A model generated the notes under the pieces. It did no database searches and was not told where the DNA came from. It saw nothing but the letters and a program-made list of their open reading frames with translations. A program made the translations under genes and the position numbers. Positions 15,428 to 25,443 of a stretch of DNA of 35,419 bases are shown piece by piece. How positions within the stretch are numbered: the first letter of the stretch is position 1; each line of letters opens with the position of its first letter. Source of the stretch: Magnetospirillum sp. 64-120 (GTDB lineage: Bacteria; Pseudomonadota; Alphaproteobacteria; Rhodospirillales; Magnetospirillaceae). The stretch lies in contig MKVK01000054.1 in NCBI GenBank assembly GCA_001898825.1, forward strand, positions 1 through 35,419. Direction: 5' to 3'.

Positions 15428-17659
15428 TTGACCTTGCTGCACACCCAAGCGCTGTCTTCGCCCGACGCCTTCCGCCGCAAGGTCCGTTGGGGCCTGCACG
15501 TGCTCCGGCGCGGCAAATGGGTGCTGCTGGGCAGCGTATTGCTGGTGATGGCCCCGACCGTGGCCTATCTCTACAAGGCCGAGCGGCTGTACACCGCCCA
15601 GGTCGAGGTGTTGATCGAATCCCCCGAGATCGCCGACAACCTGCTGGAGCGCTCCTATGGCAAAAGCCGCCTGACCGAGGCCAACATCCAGACCGAGGCG
15701 GATATCCTGACCTCGACCAGCCTGGTGGGCAAGGTGGTCGACAAGCTGAACCTTGACCAGGATCCGGAATTCAATTTCCGCCTGCGCGAGCCGTCGCTGT
15801 TCGCCACCATCCTGGGCTATGTCAACCCGCTGCCGCTGCTGACCGGCCAGAAGGCCGGCGAACAAAGCCTGAGCCCGGAAGGCCGGGCCAAGCTGGAACG
15901 CACCCGTATCCAGGGCGCGGTGATCGCCCAGTTGACCGCCCGCAGCCATCGCCGCTCCTATGTCATCTCGGTGGAATTCAGCGCCAACAGTGGCGAAAAG
16001 GCCGCGCTGATCGCCAACACCCTGGCCGACCTTTACGTGGTCGAGCGGCTGGAAAGCAGCCTGGAGGAAACCAAGCGCGCCAACGACTGGCTGGCGCAAC
16101 GCCTGGAAGGGCTGCGTCGCGACGTCGCCACCGCCGAGCAGGCGGCCGAACAGTTCCGCAGCCGCCACAACCTGGCGCAACGCCGCAAGGGCGAACGGCA
16201 GTTGACCGTCACCGACCAGCAACTGATCGAACTGAACAGCCGTCTGGTGCTGGCGCGGTCGGAACTGGCGCAGAAGCAGGCCCGTTACACCCAATTGCGG
16301 GCCTTGCTGCGGAACCGGGGCTCAGTCGAAATGTCGTTCGACGTGCTGCAATCGCAGCTGATCCAGCGCCTGCGCGAGCAAGAAGCGATCAAGCAACGGG
16401 AATTGTCGGAAGCCATGAAGACCTATGGCGACCGTCACCCCCACATCATCGGCCAGCGCGCCGACCTCGAGGAACTGCGCACCAAGATCAGCCAGGAAGT
16501 GGACAAGATCGCCAGTTCCCTGGCCTCGGAGGTCGAGGCTGCCCGCGCCTCGGTGGTGTCCATGGAACAGCAGATCGATTCGCTGCGCCGCGACACCAAC
16601 GAAGCCGGCGGCCACGAGGTCGAACTGCGCGAGCTAGAACGGCAGGCGGAAACCAGCCGCAGCCTGTACGAGGCCTTCCTCAGCCGCTATAAGCGCGACG
16701 CCGAACAGGAACGCATCCAGCGCGCCAACGCCCGCGTTCTGTCGCCAGCCCCCATTCCGGTGCAGCCCTCGTCACCGCGTCGCCTGCGCATCTTCTTCGG
16801 CGCCCTGATGGCCGCCCTGGTCGGCGGCACCGGGCTGGTGTTCCTACTGGACCGGCTGAACGGCCGCATCCGTTCGGGCGAGGAAGCCGAGGAGATCACC
16901 GGGCTGCCGCTGCTGGCCACCATCCCGCAATGGAAGGCAGACAAGGACAATCGCACGTCGCTGGCCTTCGCCATCCTGGAAGAGCCCCGCTCGCAACTGG
17001 CCAACGCCTTCCGCTCGCTGCGCGTGGTGCTGGCCGCAGGCGCCGCCGGAAAGCCCGACAAGGTGGTGCTGGTCACCTCGTCGGTGCCGCAGGAAGGCAA
17101 AAGCTTCGTCACCCGCAACCTGGCCATGGCGGTGGCTGCCACCGGCAGCCGCGTCCTGGTCATCGACGGCGACCTGATGCGCCCCACCCAGCATCTGGCC
17201 CTGGGGGCAGAGCCGCGGGCCGGTCTGACCCAGTACCTGTCCAACACGACCCTGCCGCTGGAAAGCCTGTTGCTGCGCGACGAACGCGCTGGCCTGGACA
17301 TCCTGCCCGCCGGTCCGGTCAGCCTGGAATCCGGCAACGCCCTGGCCAATGGACGCCTGGCCGAGATCGTTCGCACCCTGGCGCCACGTTATGACCGCAT
17401 CTTCATCGACGCGCCCCCCAGTCTGGCAGCCACCGACGCCCAGATCCTGACCCACGTGGCCGACCAGACGGTGTTCGTGGTCAAGTGGAACGACACCAGC
17501 CGCGACGCCATCGCCACCGCCCTGACCTATCTGGCCAAGGTGGGGGTGTCGGTGTCGGGCATCGTGCTGAGCCAGGCCGGCCAGGCCGCCGGCCGCGAGG
17601 CCGCCTATGGCGCCTATGGCTATTACGGGGCTTATGCCGGATATGCCAAGAAGCCCTAA
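15428..17659 (+). CDS. Wzc-type polysaccharide co-polymerase / BY-kinase
   Basis: A 743-residue fusion of a Wzz chain-length domain and a cytoplasmic bacterial tyrosine kinase. One membrane helix is near residues 31-49 and a second near 455-475, with a periplasmic coiled-coil-rich region between them (residues about 200-420, many Gln/Glu/Arg). The kinase has Walker A (SSVPQEGKS, Lys near 557), Walker A' VLVIDGDLMRP, and Walker B IFIDAPP near 658. The C-terminus carries a Tyr cluster (six Tyr within residues 726-740), the usual autophosphorylation tail. It would control polymer length and export with Wza. The start appears to be TTG at 15428 with no strong ribosome site, so the exact N-terminus is uncertain. 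Confidence 0.92.
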   Translation: MTLLHTQALSSPDAFRRKVRWGLHVLRRGKWVLLGSVLLVMAPTVAYLYKAERLYTAQVEVLIESPEIADNLLERSYGKSRLTEANIQTEADILTSTSLVGKVVDKLNLDQDPEFNFRLREPSLFATILGYVNPLPLLTGQKAGEQSLSPEGRAKLERTRIQGAVIAQLTARSHRRSYVISVEFSANSGEKAALIANTLADLYVVERLESSLEETKRANDWLAQRLEGLRRDVATAEQAAEQFRSRHNLAQRRKGERQLTVTDQQLIELNSRLVLARSELAQKQARYTQLRALLRNRGSVEMSFDVLQSQLIQRLREQEAIKQRELSEAMKTYGDRHPHIIGQRADLEELRTKISQEVDKIASSLASEVEAARASVVSMEQQIDSLRRDTNEAGGHEVELRELERQAETSRSLYEAFLSRYKRDAEQERIQRANARVLSPAPIPVQPSSPRRLRIFFGALMAALVGGTGLVFLLDRLNGRIRSGEEAEEITGLPLLATIPQWKADKDNRTSLAFAILEEPRSQLANAFRSLRVVLAAGAAGKPDKVVLVTSSVPQEGKSFVTRNLAMAVAATGSRVLVIDGDLMRPTQHLALGAEPRAGLTQYLSNTTLPLESLLLRDERAGLDILPAGPVSLESGNALANGRLAEIVRTLAPRYDRIFIDAPPSLAATDAQILTHVADQTVFVVKWNDTSRDAIATALTYLAKVGVSVSGIVLSQAGQAAGREAAYGAYGYYGAYAGYAKKP

Positions 17660-18299
17660 CCCCACCGGCGCCGTACGCTGGGGGCTGGTGGCGATAGCCG
17701 CCCTGGCCCTGGCAGTGGGTGCCCTGGCTGCGCCCCGCCTGGTCGCCGGCACGCTGTTCGCCCTGGCCCCCAACGTGCGCGAGAACCCCTTCCTGACCCG
17801 TGACGGCGACGAAGAGGAAAGCGTTCGCAGGCTGGAGCAATCACAGCGCTGGAGCCGCTGGGGCGATGCTGGAGCCGCCCAGGCCAAGGCCGCCGACCTG
17901 GCCAAACGGGCCGATACCCGAAGCATGCTGGAGGCGACCCTGGCCGGGTCGCCGCTGCGGCCGGATTTGTGGCTGAAGCTGGCGCAGGACCGGCTGGCGG
18001 CCGCTCCCGACCAGGCTTTGGCCGCTTGGCGGCTGTCGGTGTTCACCTCGCGGGTTTATCCGCCGGTGATGGCGCCGCGGCTGGACCTGGGCCTGCGCCT
18101 GAAGCAACGCATGGACGACGCCGACCTTGATTTGCTGCGCGACCAGATGCGACTGACCTTCGTGCTGATGCCCGCCCACACCACCTATGTGCTGGCCAAG
18201 CCGGAAAACGCCCCCCATCGTCAGTTCTACCAATCTGTCGTGAACGCGCTGTCACCAACCGATATCGATCATATGGTGCGCATCCATGCTCTGCATTGA
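17643..18299 (+). CDS. Membrane-anchored hypothetical protein of the EPS operon
   Basis: A 218-residue protein that I do not recognise as a named family. One N-terminal membrane segment is visible (about residues 14-40, rich in Ala/Leu/Val). A periplasmic helical domain follows with TPR-like texture (WSRWGDAGAAQAKAADLAKR, LRPDLWLKLAQDRLAAAPDQALAAW). Its ATG overlaps the BY-kinase 3' end by 17 bp, so translation is probably coupled and it likely works with the Wzc/Wza machine. ATGs at 17634 and 17607 are possible alternative starts. A 140-bp gap (18300-18439) without a visible gene follows. Confidence 0.7.
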   Translation: MPRSPNPTGAVRWGLVAIAALALAVGALAAPRLVAGTLFALAPNVRENPFLTRDGDEEESVRRLEQSQRWSRWGDAGAAQAKAADLAKRADTRSMLEATLAGSPLRPDLWLKLAQDRLAAAPDQALAAWRLSVFTSRVYPPVMAPRLDLGLRLKQRMDDADLDLLRDQMRLTFVLMPAHTTYVLAKPENAPHRQFYQSVVNALSPTDIDHMVRIHALH

Positions 18300-18439
18300 T
18301 GCCTGTTGTTTGGGTCAATTACGCTTTAAGCTGACACGCAGCCTTTCCCGTCGGAAGCATGGCGTCGGCAACCGTGATCTTCAGTCGCTGGTCGAACTGG
18401 CCTTCCAGGAAAACCATGCAACGGACATGCGAGGAAACA

Positions 18440-19138
<699 letters not shown>

Positions 19139-19176
19139 GCGCCGAAGCCCCGGAGCACCCGAACAGCGGGTGAACC

Positions 19177-20688
19177 ATGAAGCTGCTGCTGTGTGTTCCC
19201 AGCCAACTGGTGCATTTCGACGGGGTCAACGCCCGCGCCAACGTGGGCGTTCCCCTGGGTATCCTGTCCATGGCCGCCTATCTGCGGGCGCAGGACTGGC
19301 CCGGAACCGTCGACGTCTATGACGCCCGCCTGAGCGCGCGATTCAGCAACACCGAGACCGGCAACGGCCAGCGGATCTTCGGTGACGACGACACCACAAT
19401 CGCCCGCCGCATCGCCGAAGTGGCGCCCGACGTGGTGGGCGTCTCCAACATGTTTTCCGCCCAGTTCGGCCAAGCCTTGCGCATGGCCGAGATCGTCAAG
19501 CAGGTCCGCCCCCAGGCGGTGGTGGTCATGGGCGGGCCACATGTGTCGGTGTTCCCCGACCAGGTTCTGGCCCATCCGGCGGTGGACTACGTGGTCATCG
19601 GCGAAGGCGAGGAACGGCTGCTGGCCCTGCTACAATGCCTGGCCGAAGGCAGCGTCCCGGCCATCCCCGGTGTCATGGGCCGGCCCGAGGACGCCCGGCT
19701 GCTGCGCCCCCACCCCAAGGTCAAGGTCGACTTCATCCAATCCATGGACGACCTGCCGTTTCCGGCCTACGACATGGTCGACATGGACCGCTATTTCCAG
19801 CTTCAGGCCAATGGCTTTTCCCCGCGGACCCGCGAATGGGGCAAGCGCGCCGTCACCATGCTGACCAGCCGCGGCTGCCCGCACCGGTGCAGCTTCTGTT
19901 CCATCCACGCCACCATGGGATACCGCTGGCGGCCCCATTCGCAGGATTACGTGCGCCGCCACATCCAGTTGCTGCGCCAGCGCTACGCCGTCGACTTCAT
20001 CCATTTCGAAGACGACAACCTGACCCACGACCCCACGCGGTTCGACGCGCTGCTGGACGTGCTGGAAGGTCTTGATCCGCCCATCCGCTGGGACACCCCC
20101 AACGGCGTGCGCGGCGACACCTGGACCGCCGAACGCGTGGCCCGCACCAAAAGGTCGGGATGCCAGTATTTGGCAGTGGCCATCGAATCGGGGGTGCAGC
20201 GCGTGCTGGATCAGGTGGTGCGCAAGCGCCTGAACCTGGAACAGGTGGACGACCTGATGCGCTTCGCCCGTGCGGAACGGCTGCGGGTGATCGCTTTCTA
20301 TGTCATCGGCATGCCGGGCGAGACCCTGGCCGAGATCGACGCCACCCTGGCTTATGCCCTGCGCCGCTATCGGCTTTATGGCGTATGGCCGGGCATGAAC
20401 CTGGCCGTCGCCCTGCCCGGCACCGAGTTGCACCAGATCACCGTCGAACAGAACCTGCGCGACGCCTCGCTGCCCTATGCCGCCAACCAGATCACCACCC
20501 AAGACTTCAATCCCCAGATGATCCGGCAACGCTATAAGCGTTTCCTGCGGCTGCGCCTGCTGATCTTCATCTGGCGGACGCTGACCAGCCCGGGCGACTT
20601 GCTACACAACGCCCGACTGGTGCTGTCCTATCGCGGCGTCGCCTGGCGCGAGATGCGCAAACTCCTGGGTCGCCCGGCCACCGCCTGA
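19177..20688 (+). CDS. B12-binding-domain radical SAM protein
   Basis: A 503-residue enzyme with an N-terminal Rossmann-like B12-binding-type domain (residues about 1-150; VVGVSNMFSAQFGQAL, VVVMGGPHVSVFPDQV). A radical SAM core follows, with the cluster motif CPHRCSFC at residues 234-241. The usual GGE-like and strand blocks follow (FIHFEDDNLTHD, YLAVAIESGVQRVLD, YVIGMPGETLAEID). The N-terminal domain lacks a plain DxHxxG cobalamin ligand motif, so B12 may bind without that His or may be absent. Such enzymes methylate or rearrange unactivated carbons. The substrate could be a lipid-linked sugar or a peptide. The gene lies at the end of the barrel/BY-kinase plus-strand group and converges on the nucleotidyltransferase gene. 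Confidence 0.85.
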   Translation: MKLLLCVPSQLVHFDGVNARANVGVPLGILSMAAYLRAQDWPGTVDVYDARLSARFSNTETGNGQRIFGDDDTTIARRIAEVAPDVVGVSNMFSAQFGQALRMAEIVKQVRPQAVVVMGGPHVSVFPDQVLAHPAVDYVVIGEGEERLLALLQCLAEGSVPAIPGVMGRPEDARLLRPHPKVKVDFIQSMDDLPFPAYDMVDMDRYFQLQANGFSPRTREWGKRAVTMLTSRGCPHRCSFCSIHATMGYRWRPHSQDYVRRHIQLLRQRYAVDFIHFEDDNLTHDPTRFDALLDVLEGLDPPIRWDTPNGVRGDTWTAERVARTKRSGCQYLAVAIESGVQRVLDQVVRKRLNLEQVDDLMRFARAERLRVIAFYVIGMPGETLAEIDATLAYALRRYRLYGVWPGMNLAVALPGTELHQITVEQNLRDASLPYAANQITTQDFNPQMIRQRYKRFLRLRLLIFIWRTLTSPGDLLHNARLVLSYRGVAWREMRKLLGRPATA

Positions 20689-20727
20689 CCGCGCCAACGA
20701 CAAGAACGCCCACAAGGGGATGCGGGG

Positions 20728-21891
20728 CTAGCGCCGACGGACGAAGTTGCGCAGCACCCAGCCCAGCGGGCGTAAGGCGGGATAAAGCCAGCTCAGACCG
20801 GCCGGCAGGGGCAGGACCCCCAGGTCGGCGGGTTCGCGCCAGAACCGTCGCCACGCCAAAGGCAGATGACGCCAGCCGCCATCCAGATGCAGCCGCCAGC
20901 GGCGGCAGCGCAGTTCCAGCACGACCCAAGCCCACCGTCCCCGCCCCGGGCGGTCCAACCAGCGCGACCGGCTGAAGAAGGCCCACACGAACCATTGCAG
21001 ACGCGGCGGAACCGCTTCTGCCGAGGACAGCCCCCACCACCACGCCAGCAGGGCGCGGAGATGGTCGGCGGCACGCCCGAACCCCAGATGGTGACAGCGC
21101 CGCCACAGCGCCTCGGGGTCGCTGGCGGTGCGGATCAGTGTCGCCACGTCGCCCAGCCAGCACAACCGGTCCCAACAATGCCGGGCCCCATGGGCGACCA
21201 GATAGGGAAACAGGTCGTCTTCACCCAGGACCGGCCAAATCATGCCGTCCAGCGTCACCTGGCCGCGCCGGTCCCACAGGGCGGCGAAAGCCCATTGCGG
21301 CGGCGCCGGAGAGTGGTGCAGGGCCAGATGCAGCTCGACCACATGGCCGGGGGCGCGGACATAGACCACTTCCATGAAATGGGGCAGCAGCCGGTTGGGC
21401 GGCGGCGTGGTCAGGCCGTTGTCCTGGCGCACATAGCCGGCCCCCACCAGCAGGTCATGGGCGCGGGCGAACTGGCCGGGATCGACCAGCAGGTCCATGT
21501 CGCCGACGCCGCGATGGTGGATGACGCCGTGCAGCCGCCGCGACAGCGCCAGCCCCTTCACCACCAGGACAGGCACCTCGGCGGCGGCGAACATCCCGAC
21601 CAGCCGCCCCAACTCGGCCTGCTGGGCCAGCGCCGACACGGCCTGGGCGCGGGCCTGGGCGGACAGCCGGGCCAAGGTGCCAGGGGGCACCGCTCCGGCC
21701 GGCAGCGCCGCCAAGGCGCGAGCCACCGGGGCGACGATACGGTGACGGCGGGCGCCGGCTTCCAGACGCGGCCAGTCGGACACCGCCGCCACCATCTCCG
21801 CCAGGGCGGCAGGGGCGGCACGGCAGGCGGCGTCCTGAGCGACGATCTCGGCCAGGGTCAGGAATTCCGGGGCAAGCGGCGGCGACCTCAT
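20728..21891 (-). CDS. Nucleotidyltransferase family protein (PF14907-like)
   Basis: A 387-residue protein. The signature VLVVKGLALSRRLHG, then a basic turn and GVGDMDLLVDP (residues near 110-137), is the Lys-Gly plus GDxDxLV metal site of the uncharacterised NTP_transf_5 group in the Pol-beta superfamily. Relatives occur next to HprK-related kinase and PqqD genes, both in lasso peptide clusters and in exopolysaccharide loci. Here the kinase and PqqD-like genes are about 19 kb away in the same window. The C-terminal third is Trp/Arg-rich. It is last in a minus-strand operon, and its ATG overlaps the glycosyltransferase stop (ATGA). The nucleotide and target are unknown. Confidence 0.8.
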   Translation of the reverse strand: MRSPPLAPEFLTLAEIVAQDAACRAAPAALAEMVAAVSDWPRLEAGARRHRIVAPVARALAALPAGAVPPGTLARLSAQARAQAVSALAQQAELGRLVGMFAAAEVPVLVVKGLALSRRLHGVIHHRGVGDMDLLVDPGQFARAHDLLVGAGYVRQDNGLTTPPPNRLLPHFMEVVYVRAPGHVVELHLALHHSPAPPQWAFAALWDRRGQVTLDGMIWPVLGEDDLFPYLVAHGARHCWDRLCWLGDVATLIRTASDPEALWRRCHHLGFGRAADHLRALLAWWWGLSSAEAVPPRLQWFVWAFFSRSRWLDRPGRGRWAWVVLELRCRRWRLHLDGGWRHLPLAWRRFWREPADLGVLPLPAGLSWLYPALRPLGWVLRNFVRRR

Positions 21892-22952
21892 CGTCCGACC
21901 AGATCATGATAAAGGGCGGCCATGTCGTCGGCGCGTCCTTGCCAACTGAACTGGCGCAGAACCGACTGAACCACCGCCGGCGGCACCGGCTGGGCCAAGC
22001 AATTGCGCAGGCAGACGGCCATGGCCGCGTCGTCGCCCACGGGAAACAGGTGCGGCCAGCCCACCCCCTCGGCCACCACGCGGGTGCCCTCGATGTCGCT
22101 GACGGCGATGGGGATGCCGGCGGCCAGAGATTCCAGCATGACGGTGGGCAGCCCCTCGCGCCCCGAGGCCAAAACCATGGCGTCGGCACCGCGCATCAGG
22201 GCGGCGGCTTCGTCGTCGTCCAGCCCCCCGAGCAGGTGGACCCGCCCCCCCACGCCCAGTTGGTCGGCCTGGGTGCGCAGGCGCTCGGCCTCCGAACCGC
22301 GCCCGACGATGTGCAAATGGGCCTGCGCCAATTCCGGGCGGGCCAGGGCGGCGACCACGTCCCCCAGGCGCTTGACGGGGGCCAGCCGGCCGATGGACAG
22401 CAAGGCCGGGTCGCCCGACAGACGCCGCGCCGGGACGCGCTCCAGCCGCGCCCGCAACGCCTCGGCGTCGATGCAGTTGGGGATGACCGCCACACGGCGG
22501 GGCGCCAGCCCCATCTCGGCCAGGGCCGCCCGCCATTGGTCGTGCAGCAGCACCACCGCGTCAGCGGCAGCGATGGTGCCGCGCTCCACGCCCCGGTCCC
22601 ACAGGCGCTTGGCCAGACGGTGCAGCCGCCCGCCGTCCTGGTAGTAGCAATGGGGGGTGAACACCGTGGGCTTGCCCAGCCGCCGGGCCAGCCGCAGGGC
22701 GGCGGCGCTGATCATCGTGCGCGAGCCGTGGGCATGGACCAGATCGGCGGCGCGGATGCGAGCGGCCAGTTGCCCCCAGCCGCCCTCGACCACCGGATAT
22801 TCGTGCGGGCCAGGACCGTGCGGGCCGGGAGCCAGGATGGTGGGAATCACGTCGCCACGGCGAACCAAGGCCCGGCACAGCCCGGCCATGTGGCGGGCGA
22901 CACCACTGTTTTGCGGCACGAACTCGCAATGGACGTGCAAAACCCGGATCAT
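21888..22952 (-). CDS. Glycosyltransferase family 4
   Basis: A 354-residue GT-B retaining glycosyltransferase. The N-terminal domain starts with IRVLHVHCEFVPQNSGVARHM, with the acceptor-side glycine-rich turn. The C-terminal donor domain has LLSIGRLAPVKRLGDVVAAL and LHIVGRGSEAERL. The EX7E block is GREGLPTVMLESLAAGIPIAV, where the two Glu contact the nucleotide sugar. It would add a sugar to the lipid-linked repeat in the cytoplasm. It is translationally coupled on both sides by ATGA overlaps, with the polymerase gene upstream and the nucleotidyltransferase gene downstream. Confidence 0.93.
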   Translation of the reverse strand: MIRVLHVHCEFVPQNSGVARHMAGLCRALVRRGDVIPTILAPGPHGPGPHEYPVVEGGWGQLAARIRAADLVHAHGSRTMISAAALRLARRLGKPTVFTPHCYYQDGGRLHRLAKRLWDRGVERGTIAAADAVVLLHDQWRAALAEMGLAPRRVAVIPNCIDAEALRARLERVPARRLSGDPALLSIGRLAPVKRLGDVVAALARPELAQAHLHIVGRGSEAERLRTQADQLGVGGRVHLLGGLDDDEAAALMRGADAMVLASGREGLPTVMLESLAAGIPIAVSDIEGTRVVAEGVGWPHLFPVGDDAAMAVCLRNCLAQPVPPAVVQSVLRQFSWQGRADDMAALYHDLVGR

Positions 22953-24217
22953 GCCGCCACCCTGGCCGCGGGGCCAAGCTGCGCCAGACAGCCACCCAGG
23001 GCAATCCAGAACACCCCCATGCCCGACAGGCTGAGAATGTGGTCGGAACTGATGAAAGTGGTGACGATACCCACTGCCAAGGCAAAGGTGGCAAGGGCGA
23101 CGTCGCCGGCGGCGTCCTGGCGGTGGCGCAACGGCAAGATGCGCACCAGCAGCACCGAATAGTAAGCCAGGAACAGAAACATGCCGGGCAAGCCGATCTG
23201 GTAGGCGATGGCGAAGATGGCGCCCTCGCCGCCGCCGGCCAAAGGCAGGCCGGCATCCGCCGCCGCCGCCCCCGACGCCCCCACGCCCGGCCCCAGCAGC
23301 ACCACTTGGTCAAGGTCGGCCAGGTTGGTCTTCAGGGCGTCCAGGTGACCGATGGTCGAACCGTCCTCCAGATTGACCGAATAGGAATAGACGAAATAAA
23401 GCGTCTCCCACGCGGCGAACAGCAGACCGGCCAGCAGCACCACGTTGCGCAGCATGGCCCCGCCCCGCTCGGCCAGCACCAGGAACAGCGGCAAGGCGAT
23501 CAACAGGAACAGCATGGCGCCACGGGTGCCGCTTTGCCATACGCCCATGATACCGACCAGCAACAGCAGCAGCGCCGGCACGAAGGCCCGGCGTTGCAAG
23601 GCGGCGAAGCCCAGAACAGTGCCGATGGCCACCAGACTGCCCTGGGCCAGGGGCGCGGCGACCAGTCCGCCGGCGCGCCGGGTTTCCTCGAAGCCGAAGA
23701 AATTGAAGGGCAGCACGTAATAGCCGTCAAAGCCGGTGACGATGCCTTTGACCTGGTTGAGGAAATGTCCGTACAGCAAGGTTTCGGTCCAAAACTCGGT
23801 ATGCCGGACGTCCCATGCCCCGAACAGGGTCGAGGCCACCGCCAGCGCCGCCAGCACCAGGGCATAGCGTTGCAGCCGGCGCGGCGTGTCCACGCCGCCG
23901 AACCCCACCGCCACCAGCAGAACCGGCAAGGCCAGCTTGGCCGCCGAGGCCAGGACCACCGACATGTCGACGCCGTCGGGACTGGCCAGGGTGTAGATGC
24001 CGATCAAGGCCATGTAGGCCGCGCCCAAGGCGACCGGAAGGCCGGCCCCCATGGCCCGCACGCCACCCCACAGGGCCAGCAGCACCAGCAGGGAATCGCG
24101 CAGGCCACGAATGGCGTCGATGCCCCAGTGGGTGGGATCAGAGGCGAACAGCCAAGCCGAGGTAATGTCGGCCACGGTCACCAGGACGGAATAAAAAACC
24201 ACCAGCAGGAACATCAT
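22949..24217 (-). CDS. O-antigen polymerase/ligase-like membrane protein (Wzy candidate 1)
   Basis: A 422-residue polytopic protein with about 10-12 hydrophobic segments. A soluble loop before the last helices contains YSVNLEDGSTIGHLDAL and a Gly-rich LLGPGVGASGAAAADAG. The arrangement (many helices, one long periplasmic loop, Arg in QSGTRGAML) fits the O-antigen ligase/polymerase superfamily. The ATG at 24217 forms an ATGA overlap with the upstream gene; the frame is open to 24487 but only as a shadow. It sits in the amidotransferase, GT-B-like, Wzy, GT4 and nucleotidyltransferase operon. A second polymerase-like gene lies at 28521-29885. Confidence 0.82.
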   Translation of the reverse strand: MMFLLVVFYSVLVTVADITSAWLFASDPTHWGIDAIRGLRDSLLVLLALWGGVRAMGAGLPVALGAAYMALIGIYTLASPDGVDMSVVLASAAKLALPVLLVAVGFGGVDTPRRLQRYALVLAALAVASTLFGAWDVRHTEFWTETLLYGHFLNQVKGIVTGFDGYYVLPFNFFGFEETRRAGGLVAAPLAQGSLVAIGTVLGFAALQRRAFVPALLLLLVGIMGVWQSGTRGAMLFLLIALPLFLVLAERGGAMLRNVVLLAGLLFAAWETLYFVYSYSVNLEDGSTIGHLDALKTNLADLDQVVLLGPGVGASGAAAADAGLPLAGGGEGAIFAIAYQIGLPGMFLFLAYYSVLLVRILPLRHRQDAAGDVALATFALAVGIVTTFISSDHILSLSGMGVFWIALGGCLAQLGPAARVAA

Positions 24218-25443
24218 CGCAGCGTCACCTTGCGCAGCAACCCAAGCAAGCCTTCCCGCTCGGCGCTGAATGTTGCGTCCAGCCAGCGCTGTTGACAAGC
24301 CCCCGCCTGGGCGCGGAACCCGGGGTCGGCATGCAGGCGCCGGTACAACGCAACCGCCGCCGCCGCGCTGTCGACCCGCAACGGTGGATCGGCGACGGCA
24401 TGGGCCCCGGCATTGCCGGGCAAGCCCAGGTCCAGGCAGGCGACCCAGTGCCCGGCCAGGGCGGCGTCGACGGCCATGGTGGAACAAAAAGCCAGGACCA
24501 GCGCGGGGCGCTGATGCTCCAGCCAGGGATGCGGCGGCAGGCTGGCCGCCAGCGCATAGGGGTTGCGTCCGCCCTCGGCGGGATGCAGCAGGGCGGCCAG
24601 CGGTACCTCGGTGCCACTCAGCCGCGCCAGTTCGGCGGCCACGCGGCGCAACGCCGGCTTCAAGTCGGGGCCGAAGATGGCGGCGTGGGTCTGCGACACC
24701 AGGGCCAGAGCCTTTGGCGGCTCCGCCACGGCGACGGCGCGGTCACCACGCCCCAGCGGGTCCAGGACCAGCCGCGCCGGATCAGTGCCGGCGCTTGCCT
24801 GGGCCTGGGCAGAACTGTCGCCCCACACCACCTGGAAGTCGGCGCGGGCGGGAAAGAATTCGTCGGTGGGTGCGCCGTGCTGCAGGCATATGCTTGGCCA
24901 GCCCTGGGCCAGGGTGGCCCCGCTCATCGGGTCGAAGTCGTTATGCAGCAGCAACACGCCGCGCCCCCCGTCCAGGGCGGCGGCCACCGCCCGCCGCCAC
25001 ATCCGCCGCCGCGCCAACGCCGCCGCCTCGGCTCCGGCCGCCGACGGCAGGGCCAACAGCGGCCATCCCATCAGAAATGGACGCAGCACCGGCACGGACG
25101 GCGGAAAGACCGCCTGATCCAGCCGAGGATGGGCCAATACCACCGGCTGCAGCCCCGCCGCCGTCACCGACGGCAACGCCCGCGCCAGCGTGCCCCAGCC
25201 GTTGCCGCCGGCCAGGGTGGCGACCAACACCGCCCAGGGCCGGTTACGGGGGGGGGCCGGTTGCGCGGGCACCGGCGGGCGGCGCAGCAGCCAGGCGTCG
25301 CGCGCCAACGCCGCCCAGGCCCGCGCCAGTGGGGCGGTGCGATAACGCTGGAAGAACAGCTCGTGGCGGATGTCGTCGCCGGCGATGCCGTGGCGGCGGA
25401 CCAATTCGTCGCGGAAAGCGGCGAAGGACGCGGGCCTTACCAT
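24214..25443 (-). CDS. Putative GT-B-like polysaccharide biosynthesis protein
   Basis: A 409-residue soluble protein that I cannot place firmly. It has the texture of a two-domain GT-B protein: a Rossmann-like N-terminal part (WAVLVATLAGGNGWGTLARA, GRGVLLLHNDFDPM), then ICLQHGAPTDEFFPARADF with VVWGDSSAQ. That last pattern resembles the His-Gly and Asp/Glu nucleotide-side block of capsule- and CDP-glycerol-type transferases. The C-terminal part has ALVLAFCSTMAVDAALAG, like the donor loop of GT-B folds. The ATG at 25443 overlaps the amidotransferase stop by 7 bp, and the stop overlaps the Wzy ATG (ATGA). It is probably a glycosyl- or polyol-phosphate transferase of the cluster. Confidence 0.6.
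   Translation of the reverse strand: MVRPASFAAFRDELVRRHGIAGDDIRHELFFQRYRTAPLARAWAALARDAWLLRRPPVPAQPAPPRNRPWAVLVATLAGGNGWGTLARALPSVTAAGLQPVVLAHPRLDQAVFPPSVPVLRPFLMGWPLLALPSAAGAEAAALARRRMWRRAVAAALDGGRGVLLLHNDFDPMSGATLAQGWPSICLQHGAPTDEFFPARADFQVVWGDSSAQAQASAGTDPARLVLDPLGRGDRAVAVAEPPKALALVSQTHAAIFGPDLKPALRRVAAELARLSGTEVPLAALLHPAEGGRNPYALAASLPPHPWLEHQRPALVLAFCSTMAVDAALAGHWVACLDLGLPGNAGAHAVADPPLRVDSAAAAVALYRRLHADPGFRAQAGACQQRWLDATFSAEREGLLGLLRKVTLR

Noticed and set aside
13996-15516. 506-codon minus-strand frame opposite the beta-barrel gene
   Set aside because: Shadow of the plus-strand gene, which has a signal peptide, barrel strands and a terminal aromatic residue.
16844-18046. 400-codon minus-strand frame opposite the BY-kinase
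   Set aside because: The plus-strand frame holds the Walker motifs and Tyr tail; the minus-strand product has no recognisable features.
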